Assembly: GCF_000425425.1 (NCBI RefSeq)
Contig: NZ_AUDK01000004.1
Coordinates: 124,001-188,000, forward strand
DNA from: Flavobacterium daejeonense DSM 17708
GTDB lineage: Bacteria > Bacteroidota > Bacteroidia > Flavobacteriales > Flavobacteriaceae
Length of the DNA stretch: 64,000 bases
Reading direction: 5' to 3'
Shown here: in pieces, positions 15,386-24,662 of the stretch
Position numbering within the stretch: position 1 is the first letter of the stretch
How the letters are laid out: the number at the start of each line of letters is the position of its first letter
The notes under the pieces: generated by a model
What the model was told of the DNA's origin: nothing
Databases searched by the model: none
What the model saw: the letters and a program-made list of their open reading frames with translations, nothing else
Program-made: the position numbers and the translations under genes

Positions 15386-16171
15386 ATGAAAAAAGAACTC
15401 CATATATTTTTTACAGCCTTAATGTTTTATACCCGGATTCCCTGTCCTGAAAATATTAATCATCATCCGGATTACTTAAATAAAGCTTCCAGATATTTTC
15501 CGTTAATTGGCTGGATAGTAGGGGTGTTAAGTTTTTTAGTGTATTTTGTTTCTGGTTTTGTTTTTTCGAATGAAATTGCGGTGCTGCTTTCAATGATTAC
15601 AGGAATTTTAGTTACCGGAGCTTTTCATGAAGATGGTTTTGCCGATGTATGTGACGGTTTTGGCGGCGGCTGGACTAAGGAAAAAATCCTGATGATTATG
15701 AAAGACAGTGCTATAGGAGCTTATGGCGCTATCGGTTTGGTGTTACTTTTTTTATTGAAATTTGAAAGTTTGGTCGAATTAATAAGGATAAATCAAAGTT
15801 CAAATTTTGAGATTTTGCTTTTATTCTTGGTTGCTCATGCTGTAAGTCGTTTGGCGGCTATCTCCATTGTTTTTACCCATGAATATTCGAGAGAAGATGC
15901 CACAAGCAAAAGTAAGCCTATTGCGAAGGCTTACAGTTGGAGAGAGGTTTTAGGTGCTTTCTTTTTTGGATTGTTTCCTTTGTTGCTGTTGTCCTGTTTT
16001 TATTGGCAAATTTGGGCTGTTTTACTTCCGGTTTTTCTTAGCCGATTTTTCTTAGCCCGTTATTTTCAAAAATGGATCGGCGGTTATACCGGCGATTGTC
16101 TGGGGGCAACACAGCAGCTTTGTGAAGTGGTTTTTTATTTATCATCAATTGCAATATGGAAATTTATTTAG
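15386..16171 (+). CDS. cobS: Adenosylcobinamide-GDP ribazoletransferase
   Basis: 261 residues with about six to eight membrane helices. The early segment TALMFYTRIPCP and the active-site acidic stretch HEDGFADVCDGFGGG (residues 81-95) are diagnostic of CobS, as is GYTGDCLGATQQ near the C-terminus. It joins adenosylcobinamide-GDP and alpha-ribazole (phosphate) in the inner membrane to give adenosylcobalamin (phosphate). The stop overlaps the cobC start by 16 bp, so the two are translationally coupled. Confidence 0.95.
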   Translation: MKKELHIFFTALMFYTRIPCPENINHHPDYLNKASRYFPLIGWIVGVLSFLVYFVSGFVFSNEIAVLLSMITGILVTGAFHEDGFADVCDGFGGGWTKEKILMIMKDSAIGAYGAIGLVLLFLLKFESLVELIRINQSSNFEILLLFLVAHAVSRLAAISIVFTHEYSREDATSKSKPIAKAYSWREVLGAFFFGLFPLLLLSCFYWQIWAVLLPVFLSRFFLARYFQKWIGGYTGDCLGATQQLCEVVFYLSSIAIWKFI

Positions 16172-16677
16172 TGCGTCATACCGAAACAATTTGTGAAAAA
16201 GGCATTTGTTACGGTCAGTCAGATGTGGGTTTGAAAGCACCTTTTTTAGAACAATTTGAATCTATAAGATCGCAAATTCCTGTTGAATCCATAATTTATT
16301 CCAGTCCGCTGCGTCGTTGTGTTCAATTGGCTGATTTTTTAGCTTCTTCAATTACGACTGATTTTCGATTAATGGAAATGGATTTTGGGGATTGGGAAAT
16401 GAAAAAATGGGATGCTATTCCGGAAACTGATTTTACTCCCTGGATGAATGATTTTGTAAATGTTAGTGTTCCTAACGGAGAATCTTTTGTGGATTTACAT
16501 CATCGGGTGACTGATTTTTGGAAGGAAAAAATTATTCTGAATAGTGCAGAAAAAATAGTGATAGTGACTCATGCCGGAGTGATTAGAAGTATTCTTTGTG
16601 CGATTTCTAATTTGCCTTTAAAAGATGCTTTTATGAATAAAGTAGATTTTGGGGCTGTCTTAAAATTAGAACTTTAA
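16156..16677 (+). CDS. cobC: Alpha-ribazole phosphatase-like histidine phosphatase
   Basis: 173 residues. The phosphoglycerate-mutase/histidine-phosphatase signature LVRHTET (catalytic His8), CYGQSDVGL, SSPLRRC, and the second His139 in VTHAGVIRS are intact. Overlap with cobS by 16 bp assigns it to removal of the phosphate from alpha-ribazole-P or adenosylcobalamin-5'-P. It is the last gene before the cobalamin riboswitch. Confidence 0.92.
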   Translation: MEIYLVRHTETICEKGICYGQSDVGLKAPFLEQFESIRSQIPVESIIYSSPLRRCVQLADFLASSITTDFRLMEMDFGDWEMKKWDAIPETDFTPWMNDFVNVSVPNGESFVDLHHRVTDFWKEKIILNSAEKIVIVTHAGVIRSILCAISNLPLKDAFMNKVDFGAVLKLEL

Positions 16678-16747
16678 CTTTAATTTATTTTTGTTAAGGT
16701 ACTGGTTTTTAGTGTTTTGTTTTGCTGAAATCAAATGTGTAGATAAA

Positions 16748-16780
16748 TTTGATTTTTAGCTGAATTAAGTTTTATCTTTG
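16748..16780 (+). promoter_or_regulatory. Bacteroidota-type promoter of the btuB transcript
   Basis: TTTG at 16748-16751 and TATCTTTG at 16773-16780 match the TTTG / TAnnTTTG consensus with a 21-bp spacer (19 is usual). The predicted transcription start is near 16787, just ahead of the riboswitch. Confidence 0.55.
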
Positions 16781-16787
16781 CCGCCGT

Positions 16788-17110
16788 ATTGAGGTTGCTG
16801 TTTTTCGATTAGGAAAATAGCATTAAAAGGGAATCAAGTGATTGATAATTTTAGATTTCAGAATTTTTTTTGGCAATCTAAAAATTAAGGATTATTAATC
16901 AAAAATCTTGAGCTGTACCCGCAACTGTAAGCTATCAAGCTTGTTGTTATCTGCAAAACCACTGTTTAATGAGTGGGAAACAGGAAGAGGGAAGTTGGAA
17001 GTAAATTACTTCTGCCCCCCTAACTTCTGGATTCTAACTTCAAAATGGGAAGGTCAACAACAAGACGCAAGCCAGGAGACCTGCCCATTACATCGAGTAT
17101 CAAACTTTCG
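16788..17110 (+). ncRNA. Cobalamin (AdoCbl-type) riboswitch
   Basis: Conserved blocks in order: aaagggaatcaagtg (16826-16840), the B12-box half gctgtacccgcaactgtaa (16912-16930), ccactg...agtgggaaa (16959-16980), and gacgcaagccaggagacc followed by tgcc (17064-17085). The variable arm between the last two blocks is long (about 85 nt) and rich in gaagt/acttc self-complementary words. It controls the downstream btuB. Edges are approximate, and I cannot place the expression platform; the segment 17115-17160 contains ttggg/cccaa complementarity that may be part of it. Confidence 0.93.
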
Positions 17111-17200
17111 GGAAAAAAGGTTTGGGTATGGGTAATTCTATGCTTTTCTCCCAATTAGTAGTCATGTAGCAGTAGTATTGTTACCAAATGTTTTATTAAA

Positions 17201-19114
17201 ATGAACAAAAAAATCGTTCGTATTAGTGCGTTATTCGTATTAATAGGTACCTGTGCCTTGGCACAAAAAAAAGGAGTTGTTTTGTCGGGAACAAATGAAT
17301 TAGATGAGGTGGTTATTTCGGATTCTAAGTTTGCTTTGCCAAAAGAAAAATCAGGAAAAGTAATCGTTAAAATCACTTCAGATGATTTGAAAAAAAGACA
17401 GGGACAATCCATCGCTCAGGTTTTAAGTACTGTTGCAGGAGTTGAAATTAACGGAAATCAGAGTGGCGCAGGAAAAGATTTGAAATATTCAATTCGTGGA
17501 GGACGCAATCGTCAAACTTTAATTTTAATTGATGGGATTCCGGTAACTGATGCGTCTAATATTAATTTAGAATACGATTTACGTTTAATTCCGGTGGAAC
17601 AGGTTGAAAGTATCGAGGTAATGAAGGGAGCGGCGAGTACACTTTATGGTACGGGAGCGGCAACAGGAGTGATTAATATTACTTTGAAAAAGGCCGAGAA
17701 GAAAGCTATTGCCGGAAATGTGTATCTGAATGTGGGTACGCAAACCACAGCTCAGGAAAAAGATTATTCAGCTCAGGAATACAATCAGGGATTTTCATTT
17801 AATGGAAAAACAGAAAAGTTTAATTATTTTGGAGCTTTAAACAGTTCTGAAGTTGGCGGAATGTCTCAGGCCAGACCGACTAATGATGCTGAAAAATTTG
17901 AAGATGATTATTCTTCCAGAGTAAATAGTATTGTGAAACTTGGTTTTACACCAACAAAGCAATTAAGTTTTGATTTTTTTGCCAATTATGATCGTCTTAA
18001 ATATGATTTTGATACCGATTCTTTTATTGATAATTTAAGTAATTATGGAAAATCAGAGCAATTTCGTGTAGGTTTTTCTCCAAAGTATAAATATGAAAAA
18101 GGAGAATTAGTGGTTAATACTGCCGTGGGGTGGATGAACAGAGATTCATATAGCTATGAAAGTTTATCGACTTATAAGTCAAGAAATGTAAATGCAGATG
18201 CGTTTAATAAATACCAAATTTCAGAAGAATTATTTGTTATTGGCGGGGCGCAATTTCAGTTTTTTGATATGGTTAATTTAACGCCTTATGGAGATATTCA
18301 AAACGAATTGGCCAAATTTAATATTATAGATCCTTACGCTACATTGGTTTATAATTCGGATTTTGGATTGAATATTAATGCCGGAGCAAGGTTGAATATT
18401 CATAGTAAATATGGAAATAATTTTGTGTACAACGTCAATCCATCGTTTTCTTTTTCAGAGATTCCTTTGAAATTGGTGAGTTCCTACAGTACCGCTTATA
18501 TTACGCCAAGTTTGTATCAGTTGTATGCTTCATTTTATGGGAATTTAGATTTAAAACCAGAGAAAAACAGTACGGCTGAAGTTGGTTTTGAATTGGATTT
18601 ATGGAATAAAAAAATCAGTGTAAATGCCGTGGCATTTTATAGAGAAGAAAATAATTCTATTGTTTTTGTTTCAGCTGGGTATGATAATATCGACGGGAAG
18701 TATAATGCTAAAGGAGTTGAAACCATGTTTACTTATGCTTTGTCAAATCAGTTGAAGTTGAGAGGGAATTATACATTCACTCAGGTAGAAAAAGCTTTGA
18801 GTTTGTATGTGCCAAAACACAAAGTAAATGCTGCAGTTGAGTATCAACCATCGCCCCGAACTTTTTTTAATATAAGTTATCAGTTTGTGGATAAAAAGCC
18901 GGATGCTTTGTTTGATCCGGTGACTTACGAACAAACTTCGGTTATTACAGCTGCTTATAAATTATTGAATGTAACGGCTAAGTACGAGCTAATCAAAAAT
19001 CGAATGACAGTATTTGCTTCAGCGACAAATATTTTGAATGAAGATTTTTATGAAGTAATTGGGTATAATACCCGGGGAAGAAATTTTAAATTAGGGTTGA
19101 ATATCAATTTGTAA
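17201..19114 (+). CDS. btuB: TonB-dependent outer-membrane vitamin B12 receptor, BtuB-like
   Basis: 637 residues, the size of BtuB and smaller than the SusC proteins. A signal peptide (to about residue 21, LIGTCALAQ) precedes a TonB-box-like ELDEVVISDSKF, a plug domain (IAQVLSTVAGVEINGNQSG, YSIRGGRNRQTLILIDGIPV, EVMKGAASTLYGTGAATGVINI), and a 22-strand barrel ending in FKLGLNINL with no terminal Phe. The cobalamin riboswitch directly upstream fixes the substrate as a cobamide or cobinamide. A perfect palindromic terminator follows. Confidence 0.93.
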   Translation: MNKKIVRISALFVLIGTCALAQKKGVVLSGTNELDEVVISDSKFALPKEKSGKVIVKITSDDLKKRQGQSIAQVLSTVAGVEINGNQSGAGKDLKYSIRGGRNRQTLILIDGIPVTDASNINLEYDLRLIPVEQVESIEVMKGAASTLYGTGAATGVINITLKKAEKKAIAGNVYLNVGTQTTAQEKDYSAQEYNQGFSFNGKTEKFNYFGALNSSEVGGMSQARPTNDAEKFEDDYSSRVNSIVKLGFTPTKQLSFDFFANYDRLKYDFDTDSFIDNLSNYGKSEQFRVGFSPKYKYEKGELVVNTAVGWMNRDSYSYESLSTYKSRNVNADAFNKYQISEELFVIGGAQFQFFDMVNLTPYGDIQNELAKFNIIDPYATLVYNSDFGLNINAGARLNIHSKYGNNFVYNVNPSFSFSEIPLKLVSSYSTAYITPSLYQLYASFYGNLDLKPEKNSTAEVGFELDLWNKKISVNAVAFYREENNSIVFVSAGYDNIDGKYNAKGVETMFTYALSNQLKLRGNYTFTQVEKALSLYVPKHKVNAAVEYQPSPRTFFNISYQFVDKKPDALFDPVTYEQTSVITAAYKLLNVTAKYELIKNRMTVFASATNILNEDFYEVIGYNTRGRNFKLGLNINL

Positions 19115-19132
19115 TTGATTTTCTTTTATAAA

Positions 19133-19162
19133 CAAAAATGCCGCTATATAGCGGCATTTTTG
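19133..19162. terminator. Perfect bidirectional terminator between btuB and the amidase gene
   Basis: A 30-nt perfect palindrome centred at 19147/19148 with core atgccgctatatagcggcat, flanked by A5 on one side and T5 on the other. It serves the convergent btuB and amidase transcripts. Confidence 0.9.
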
Positions 19163-19181
19163 TTTGTATAGGATTCTGTTT

Positions 19182-19796
19182 TTATTGTAATTTCGAAATG
19201 AATTCGGAAATAGAATTGGCAATTTTATCTTGAGAATTACTATCAGTTAAGTATTTAAAGTCATTTTCATTGGTTAAATAACCAAGTTCTAAAAGTATTG
19301 CCGGAGCATTGGTGTTTTTAAGTATGAAATAAGGCGCTGTTTTAAGTTCGTTTATTTTGATGAAATCATTTTCTGATAATTTGGAACTTAGTTCCTGAGC
19401 AATTTTATTTGATTTTTCTGAATATTCATTTCGTTCAGCAATATAAAAATCAAGACCAGAATTATCTTTTTCTAAATTAGCATTGACATGTATCGATAAA
19501 ACTAAATCCGGTTTAAGTTCATTGATGAAATTCACTCTGTGCTGTAAGCTTACAAATTGATCTTCAGTTCTGGTAAAATAAAGTTGAACATCTTTGTTGG
19601 TAGATTTAATTTTTTTTGCAATCTGCGCTACAATATTTTTTTCATGAATGTTTTTAATAGTAGCACCAAAATCAGTACCACCATGTCCTAAATCAATGAC
19701 TACGTTGATTTTTTTTGGGGCAGAATCTGTTGATTTTTCAAATCCAAAGGATACAATTACTAGTGAAATTAGTAACAAATAAACAATTTTTTTCAT
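19182..19796 (-). CDS. N-acetylmuramoyl-L-alanine amidase (Amidase_3)
   Basis: 204 residues. A signal peptide (1 to about 18) precedes the zinc ligands His38 in VIDLGHGGTD, Glu52 in NIHEKN and His103 in LSIHVNANL, and the catalytic Glu170 in AILLELGYLTN. This periplasmic enzyme cleaves the amide bond between MurNAc and the stem peptide. It is a minimal single-domain form with no LysM or SPOR domain. Its start is 54 bp from the stop of the upstream protease gene, so co-transcription is possible. Confidence 0.92.
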   Translation of the reverse strand: MKKIVYLLLISLVIVSFGFEKSTDSAPKKINVVIDLGHGGTDFGATIKNIHEKNIVAQIAKKIKSTNKDVQLYFTRTEDQFVSLQHRVNFINELKPDLVLSIHVNANLEKDNSGLDFYIAERNEYSEKSNKIAQELSSKLSENDFIKINELKTAPYFILKNTNAPAILLELGYLTNENDFKYLTDSNSQDKIANSISEFISKLQ

Positions 19797-19850
19797 AAGG
19801 TTTGTTTTAAATGGTTGATTGTTACTAATGTAAACTATTTTTTAATAAAA

Positions 19851-21308
19851 TTATTGTATTTCTGTGCTAAAATACATCATGTTCTGTCTTCTAAGTGTTT
19901 TAGAATCATTTAAGTATATGAAATCGGTGGTTGCTTTTTCGGGAACTATTAATTTTGATGTTCCTGTGATTTTTCCAATGGCGGTACTTAATAAAGGTTC
20001 ACTGGGATCTCCCAAAACGCCCAGTGTTTTTATTCTTTCGGTTAGTTGGTAATCCGGTTTTAGACCGGTGTAAGAATAGTCTCCAAAGCCTAAAGCATTT
20101 ACTGACTTGGCAACAATAAGCTGCATGGCATAACGATGGCTCGGGTTTACATTTGTTTTAGTGAAAGTTGGAGAGTCGTAAAGGGTAACTGAAGCCACAT
20201 TTTTCCCATAGGTATAATCACCTATTTGAACGACATTGATATAAGGATCCAGTCCATTAATGATAAGTTCGCTGGCTGAAGCCGAATTTTTGGTCGTTAA
20301 AACATAAACTTTAGAAAGATTCAAACTGTTTAAAGAATTACCGTTTAGAGTACTAACAAAAGTATATTTTCGGTTAAGGAAGGATTTTTTAGAGTTGTAT
20401 GCTAATTCATTAAAAATTTCTCCGGTAAATTGACCTGTAATCATACTCGCTAAACGAGCAGCTGTTGGGACTAATCCACCACCATTGTATCTTAAATCTA
20501 AAACTAAATCGGTAACACCTTCGGATTTAAAATATCCAAAAACATCATTAAGTTCTGATTCATAAGAAGAGTAAAAGCCATTATACATGAGGTAACCAAT
20601 TTTATGCGCCCCATTTGTAATTACTTTTTTAATTAAAATGGGATTTTCAGCCAAGGTTGTTTTGGTTAAATCAAGGCTTTTTCCATTTGGAGTAATTACC
20701 GGATTGTTATTGGAATCATAAGTTAAATCGGCAAAATTTAAGGTGTAATTTTCATTAGAACTAAAAAATAAATTTACATAATTATCTAAGTTTAAAGTGA
20801 TGCCGTTAACAGCGTAAACTATTTCTCCGCGCTGAATGTCTTTAGTGGAAGCATCAGAATTAGGAACAATATATTTTACATAAGCTATGATCTGATCACT
20901 ATTTGAAGTAACAAGGCTAAAGCCAAATTTTACGCCATTGTTTTTGGAGGTACCATCTAATTGTTGTTCTAAAGTAAGATAATCGCTTACTATCCAGCTG
21001 TCGCGATCTACAGCGCCATATTGTGCTGCATCATCCGAGCCAGGAGGACGGTATAATAAACTTTGAAACAAATCTTCGGGAGTATATTGTTCCAGAAAAT
21101 TATAATATTCCAAGTCATTATTGAATTTATTGTCTGCTAAATTAGGAACATCGGCCTGCCATAAATAGAGTTCGTTTAATCCTCCCCAAATAAATTTTTG
21201 AACATCCAAATCGGTTGGTTCCGGTAATTTATCATCATAATCCTGACAACTTTGGAAGGACAAAAATGCAGCAAAAAAGCAGAGTAAATAAAGCTGTTGT
21301 TTTCTCAT
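19851..21308 (-). CDS. S41-family (C-terminal processing type) peptidase lipoprotein
   Basis: 485 residues. The lipobox LSFQSC (Cys21) is followed by DYDDKLPEPTDLDVQKFIWGGLNELYLWQ, then a PDZ-like region near 150-200, and the S41 core: GYLMYNGFYSSYESEL, DLVLDLRYNGGG, and NSASASELIINGL with the catalytic Ser, plus a downstream Gly/Tyr/Gly-Lys segment (DYTYGKNVAS) supplying the Lys. It is probably an outer-membrane-anchored Ser/Lys protease. The substrate is unknown; such lipoproteins are common in Flavobacteriaceae. Confidence 0.88.
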   Translation of the reverse strand: MRKQQLYLLCFFAAFLSFQSCQDYDDKLPEPTDLDVQKFIWGGLNELYLWQADVPNLADNKFNNDLEYYNFLEQYTPEDLFQSLLYRPPGSDDAAQYGAVDRDSWIVSDYLTLEQQLDGTSKNNGVKFGFSLVTSNSDQIIAYVKYIVPNSDASTKDIQRGEIVYAVNGITLNLDNYVNLFFSSNENYTLNFADLTYDSNNNPVITPNGKSLDLTKTTLAENPILIKKVITNGAHKIGYLMYNGFYSSYESELNDVFGYFKSEGVTDLVLDLRYNGGGLVPTAARLASMITGQFTGEIFNELAYNSKKSFLNRKYTFVSTLNGNSLNSLNLSKVYVLTTKNSASASELIINGLDPYINVVQIGDYTYGKNVASVTLYDSPTFTKTNVNPSHRYAMQLIVAKSVNALGFGDYSYTGLKPDYQLTERIKTLGVLGDPSEPLLSTAIGKITGTSKLIVPEKATTDFIYLNDSKTLRRQNMMYFSTEIQ

Positions 21309-21498
21309 AATTCGAATATCAATTAGGGCTTTAAACGTAAAAGTACTATCTTTAGTTTTATAATTTGTGATTTTTATAACAAAGAAAATTAAAATCAGAG
21401 TATAAATTTACCTATTTTGCGGCTGTGTAGATAAAATTTTTTTGGCACAATAATGGTAATACTTTCAATAAAACAGAGAATAATTTTAATATAAAAAC

Positions 21499-22032
21499 AT
21501 GAAAATGAGAAAAATACTGATTACTTTGTTGATTGTCTTTGCTTCTGGTTCGTTTTACGGTCAGACGGTTTTTGACCAATTTGACGGTCAGGAAGAGATT
21601 GTTTCGGTAATAGTGAATAAAAAAATGTTTGAATTAATGAGTAAGGTAAAAGTGGATGCTTCCGACAAAGAGACCTTGCAATATTTGAAATTAATTCAAA
21701 ATTTAGACGATTTAAGAGTTTTTTCAACGACTAATAGTACGGCGGCTAAAAAAATGAGAGATGTTGCCGATAGTTACATTAAATCAGCTTCTTTGGAAGA
21801 GTTGAAAAAAGTAAATGAAAACGGAAAACAAGTTACTATTGATGTGAAACGCGCCGGAAATAACAACCAACTCAAAGAGTTTGTGATGTTTATTGATGAC
21901 GATGCTAATGGAATTAACCGTTCGGTTTTGATGTCGTTAACCGGGGTTTTTAGTTTAAATGATATTCCTATTTTAACCGATAAAATGCAAATTCCGGGAG
22001 GAACCGAACTTAAAAGACTTACCCAAAAATAA
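21499..22032 (+). CDS. DUF4252 domain-containing exported protein
   Basis: 177 residues. A signal peptide ending around GSFYGQT precedes a compact domain (FDQFDGQEEIVSVIVNKKMFELMSKV, LKLIQNLDDLRVFSTTN, DDANGINRSVLMSLTGVFSLNDI) typical of DUF4252. Members are often beside ECF sigma/anti-sigma genes, but none is next to this copy. Function unknown. A U-tract terminator follows the stop. Confidence 0.8.
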   Translation: MKMRKILITLLIVFASGSFYGQTVFDQFDGQEEIVSVIVNKKMFELMSKVKVDASDKETLQYLKLIQNLDDLRVFSTTNSTAAKKMRDVADSYIKSASLEELKKVNENGKQVTIDVKRAGNNNQLKEFVMFIDDDANGINRSVLMSLTGVFSLNDIPILTDKMQIPGGTELKRLTQK

Positions 22033-22050
22033 GTTAATTTCAAATCATAA

Positions 22051-22082
22051 AAAAAGCTGTTTCCGATAAGAAACAGCTTTTT
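22051..22082. terminator. Bidirectional intrinsic terminator
   Basis: Arms aaaaagctgttt (22051-22062) and aaacagcttttt (22071-22082), 8-nt loop, between the convergent DUF4252 and TPR genes. Confidence 0.85.
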
Positions 22083-22100
22083 AGTTTTAGAAGTTATGTT

Positions 22101-22601
22101 TTATTTGCAGAAATTTTTCAGGTTTTTAACTGCACTTTGACTTCCCATTTGTGCGGCTTTTTGAAAATCTTCGCAGGCACTTTTAGAGTCATTCAGATGC
22201 ACATTAGTCAATCCCCGCAGATTATACGTTAGATAATCAGCGGCATTATATTTTATGGTTACATTGCAGTCTTTTAGAGCCGATTTGTAATCCTGAAGTT
22301 TGTAATAAATGTTGGCTCTGGTGGTGTAAGCATACATATTGTCGTCTTGAATTTCCAAGGTTTTATTAACGTCTTCCAGTGCGCCTTTAAGGTCGTTTAG
22401 TTTAATTTTTTCGATACTTCTGTTCAGATAAGCATTATCAAAAGTAGGTCGGAGTTTTATGGCTTTGTCATAATCGGCAATGGCGGCTTTTGGATTTCCG
22501 GCTTTCGATTTTTTTAATGCCTGATCAAAATAGTTTTCAGCCGTTTGACTCCAACTGATAGCGGATAAAAACAGTAAGCAGATTAAAAGTGGTTTTTTCA
22601 T
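22101..22601 (-). CDS. Tetratricopeptide-repeat protein, exported
   Basis: 166 residues. A signal peptide (to about LLFLSAISWSQ) is followed by three to four TPR units: AENYFDQALKKSKAGNPKAAIADYDKAI, FDNAYLNRSIEKIKLNDLKGALEDVNKTL, MYAYTTRANIYYKLQDYKSALKDC and the final LTNVHLNDSKSACEDFQKAAQMG. It is a likely periplasmic scaffold protein of unknown partner. Confidence 0.82.
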   Translation of the reverse strand: MKKPLLICLLFLSAISWSQTAENYFDQALKKSKAGNPKAAIADYDKAIKLRPTFDNAYLNRSIEKIKLNDLKGALEDVNKTLEIQDDNMYAYTTRANIYYKLQDYKSALKDCNVTIKYNAADYLTYNLRGLTNVHLNDSKSACEDFQKAAQMGSQSAVKNLKNFCK

Positions 22602-22797
22602 GATGATTTTTTGAAAGTAACGGGAAATGCAAAGAGAAAATTGTTTGTTAGTAAATTTTATTTTGTATTTTTTTTAAAATAATTCCTTTTAGGCTTCATT
22701 TTTGATAAGATTCTGCAATTGTATTTAAAATTGTATTTTTAACACCTATAAAAATTTGCTGTCAAAATATTGATAGCCAACTTAAGATTAATAGTAT

Positions 22798-23463
22798 ATG
22801 AAAACAAAGAAAATTAAAGTGGCCCTGTTAGTGGTTTTTATGGCTTTTAGTGCGTTTGCAAATGCGCAAACCGTTACTGATGAAGATGCTGCAAAAGCAA
22901 AAGAGTGGATTCATTCTTTAGAATTGAATAATAGTGAAAAAGAAAACCGATTGGTTCAGGTAGTGTCAACTCATTTGGCTACGGTTAAAGAATGGCATAA
23001 TTCGCATCCTTTTTCGACGGTTCCTGCCGGAATTAATCCACTGGACGGAAAACCGCTTTCTGATTTACACCGACAAATTATTGCCGATTCGGCCATGCCT
23101 TCTACGGTACATCAAAATTTAATGGATGGATTGCGTAAAGATTTATCAGAGGAACAGGTGGCTTTGGTTTTGGATAAATATACCATCGGGAAGGTGGCTT
23201 TTACGATGAAAGGATATGAAGCAATAGTGCCTAATTTGACAGCAACAGAAAGAGCTGAAATTCAAAAAATGTTAGAAAAAGCACGTGAACAGGCAGTGGA
23301 TTATAAAAGCATGAAAGAGATTTCGGCAATTTTCGAAATTTATAAAACGCAGGCGGAGCAATATTTAAATAATCACGGTCGTAACTGGCGTCAGATGTTT
23401 AGTGATTATGTTAAGAAAGTAAAAGCTGAAAAAGCAGCTGCAGCTGCTAAAAAACAGAACTAA
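22798..23463 (+). CDS. DUF3826 family exported protein
   Basis: 221 residues. A signal peptide ending FANAQ precedes an all-helical domain with VKEWHNSHPFSTVPAGINPLDGKPLSDLHRQIIADSAMP and VALVLDKYTIGKVAFTMKGYEAIVPNLT, which I recognise as DUF3826. Members are common in Bacteroidota and often sit beside carbohydrate genes; here the gene is just upstream of the xylan locus. No catalytic motif is clear. The C-terminus is a Lys/Ala-rich tail. Confidence 0.7.
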   Translation: MKTKKIKVALLVVFMAFSAFANAQTVTDEDAAKAKEWIHSLELNNSEKENRLVQVVSTHLATVKEWHNSHPFSTVPAGINPLDGKPLSDLHRQIIADSAMPSTVHQNLMDGLRKDLSEEQVALVLDKYTIGKVAFTMKGYEAIVPNLTATERAEIQKMLEKAREQAVDYKSMKEISAIFEIYKTQAEQYLNNHGRNWRQMFSDYVKKVKAEKAAAAAKKQN

Positions 23464-23492
23464 TGGAAGAATTGTCTTTTGACAACATTCAT

Positions 23493-23531
23493 AAAAAAAG
23501 GTCTTTAACGTTAAAATTAAAGACCTTTTTT
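23493..23531. terminator. Bidirectional intrinsic terminator
   Basis: aaaaaaaggtctttaa...ttaaagacctttttt around a short loop, between the convergent DUF3826 and DUF4198 genes. Confidence 0.9.
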
Positions 23532-23548
23532 GGGTAAAAATAGGAAAA

Positions 23549-24271
23549 TTATTTCACGGTAATTTGGTAAGTTGCCATTTTCCAGATGGAATCGAAAGGT
23601 TTTCCGTTGTGTTCTCCGCTTTTTTTCTCGGTTTGTGTGAACTCAATCATATAATTTCCAGACCAGATTGGTGTAAACGAAAATTCACCATTTTCATTTG
23701 TCCACAATTCTTTTTCCCAACCGTTTGGGGCAATAACTTTAATTTTTTGCTCTTTAGCGATGGCTTCGTTGTATCTGGCAATGGCGGTTATTTTTGAGTT
23801 TTTAGGCAGAGCAACAGCATTTTCAGTAAAAACGCTTATTTTATTCGTGTTAGAAACTGCTTCGTTTCCGGCCATTTTTTTGCCTACTGCAATAGTAGCG
23901 CTGGAGTTGTAATCCAGAATCATTGTTCCGTAAACATCTTTTACAGTATGTTGCATTACAACCGTGTAAACACCTTCTTCTTCAGGTGTAAAAAACACCT
24001 GATATTTGTTTTCTAAAGCATTTGGTTTCAGCTGAATTTCTTTTTTAGACGGACTAATAACTAATAATTTGAAATCTTTCAAATCAGAAAACCATTTTTC
24101 GGTTTTAGTAATGTTGTTTTCTGAAAATTCTCCAAAAAACACAGAGATTTCCTGAGGTTTTCCTTTTGTCCCTGTGGCTTTGGTTTCAATCCATAAAGCA
24201 TGAGCAAATAGTGCCGGGCTAACTGTTAGTGCCAAAAAAAGAATTATACTTTTTAAAAAGTTTGTTTTCAT
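23549..24271 (-). CDS. DUF4198 domain-containing exported protein
   Basis: About 240 residues from the ATG at 24269-24271, chosen because the signal peptide MKTNFLKSIILFLALTVSPALFAHA begins there; a longer in-frame start at 24304 adds 11 residues with no signal character. After cleavage the mature protein starts HALWIETKATGTKGKPQEISVFFGEFSEN, the pattern of DUF4198 proteins thought to handle metals (often cobalt/nickel/iron uptake accessory). The rest is two beta-sandwich halves (VFFTPEEEGVYTVVMQHTVKD, PNGWEKELWTNENGEFSFTPIWSGNYMIE). Role unproven. Confidence 0.75.
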   Translation of the reverse strand: MKTNFLKSIILFLALTVSPALFAHALWIETKATGTKGKPQEISVFFGEFSENNITKTEKWFSDLKDFKLLVISPSKKEIQLKPNALENKYQVFFTPEEEGVYTVVMQHTVKDVYGTMILDYNSSATIAVGKKMAGNEAVSNTNKISVFTENAVALPKNSKITAIARYNEAIAKEQKIKVIAPNGWEKELWTNENGEFSFTPIWSGNYMIEFTQTEKKSGEHNGKPFDSIWKMATYQITVK

Positions 24272-24639
24272 AAATGTGTGATTTAAATTAATTTGGAATG
24301 GCAAATATAAAACTATTTTATTTATTTAGAATAAATAAAAATAATTCATTAAAAAAAATTAACAACAATCTAAAAATTATAGATTGCTGTTTTGCGAATA
24401 AGTTAGAATGAAATTCGAACTATTTTTTAGAAGATTTAAGAATACTTTCAGAATAATTTTATGCATTTAAAATAAAAGTAACATTTGTTTATGCCAGATT
24501 GGTTTGTTAGCTGGATTAGTAAAGGGTTTTTGCGTATTCATGGAAAGCTATATTATTGTTTTCTTAATTTATAAGGTTATTATTTTATAATTGTAAAAAA
24601 AAGAGAATAATATTTTTTATTAAAAAAATAAAAAATAAC

Positions 24640-24652
24640 AAACAACCGATTG
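24640..24652 (+). promoter_or_regulatory. PUL operator candidate, copy A
   Basis: AAACAACCGATTG, identical in four places in this window. Copy A lies 107 bp upstream of the first susC start and immediately before a TATATTTG -7 element. Confidence 0.6.
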
Positions 24653-24662
24653 CGTTATTTTA

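Noticed and set aside
16908..17135. Open frame of 75 codons across the riboswitch
   Set aside because: It lies wholly within conserved cobalamin-riboswitch sequence, which explains its composition; no family motif.
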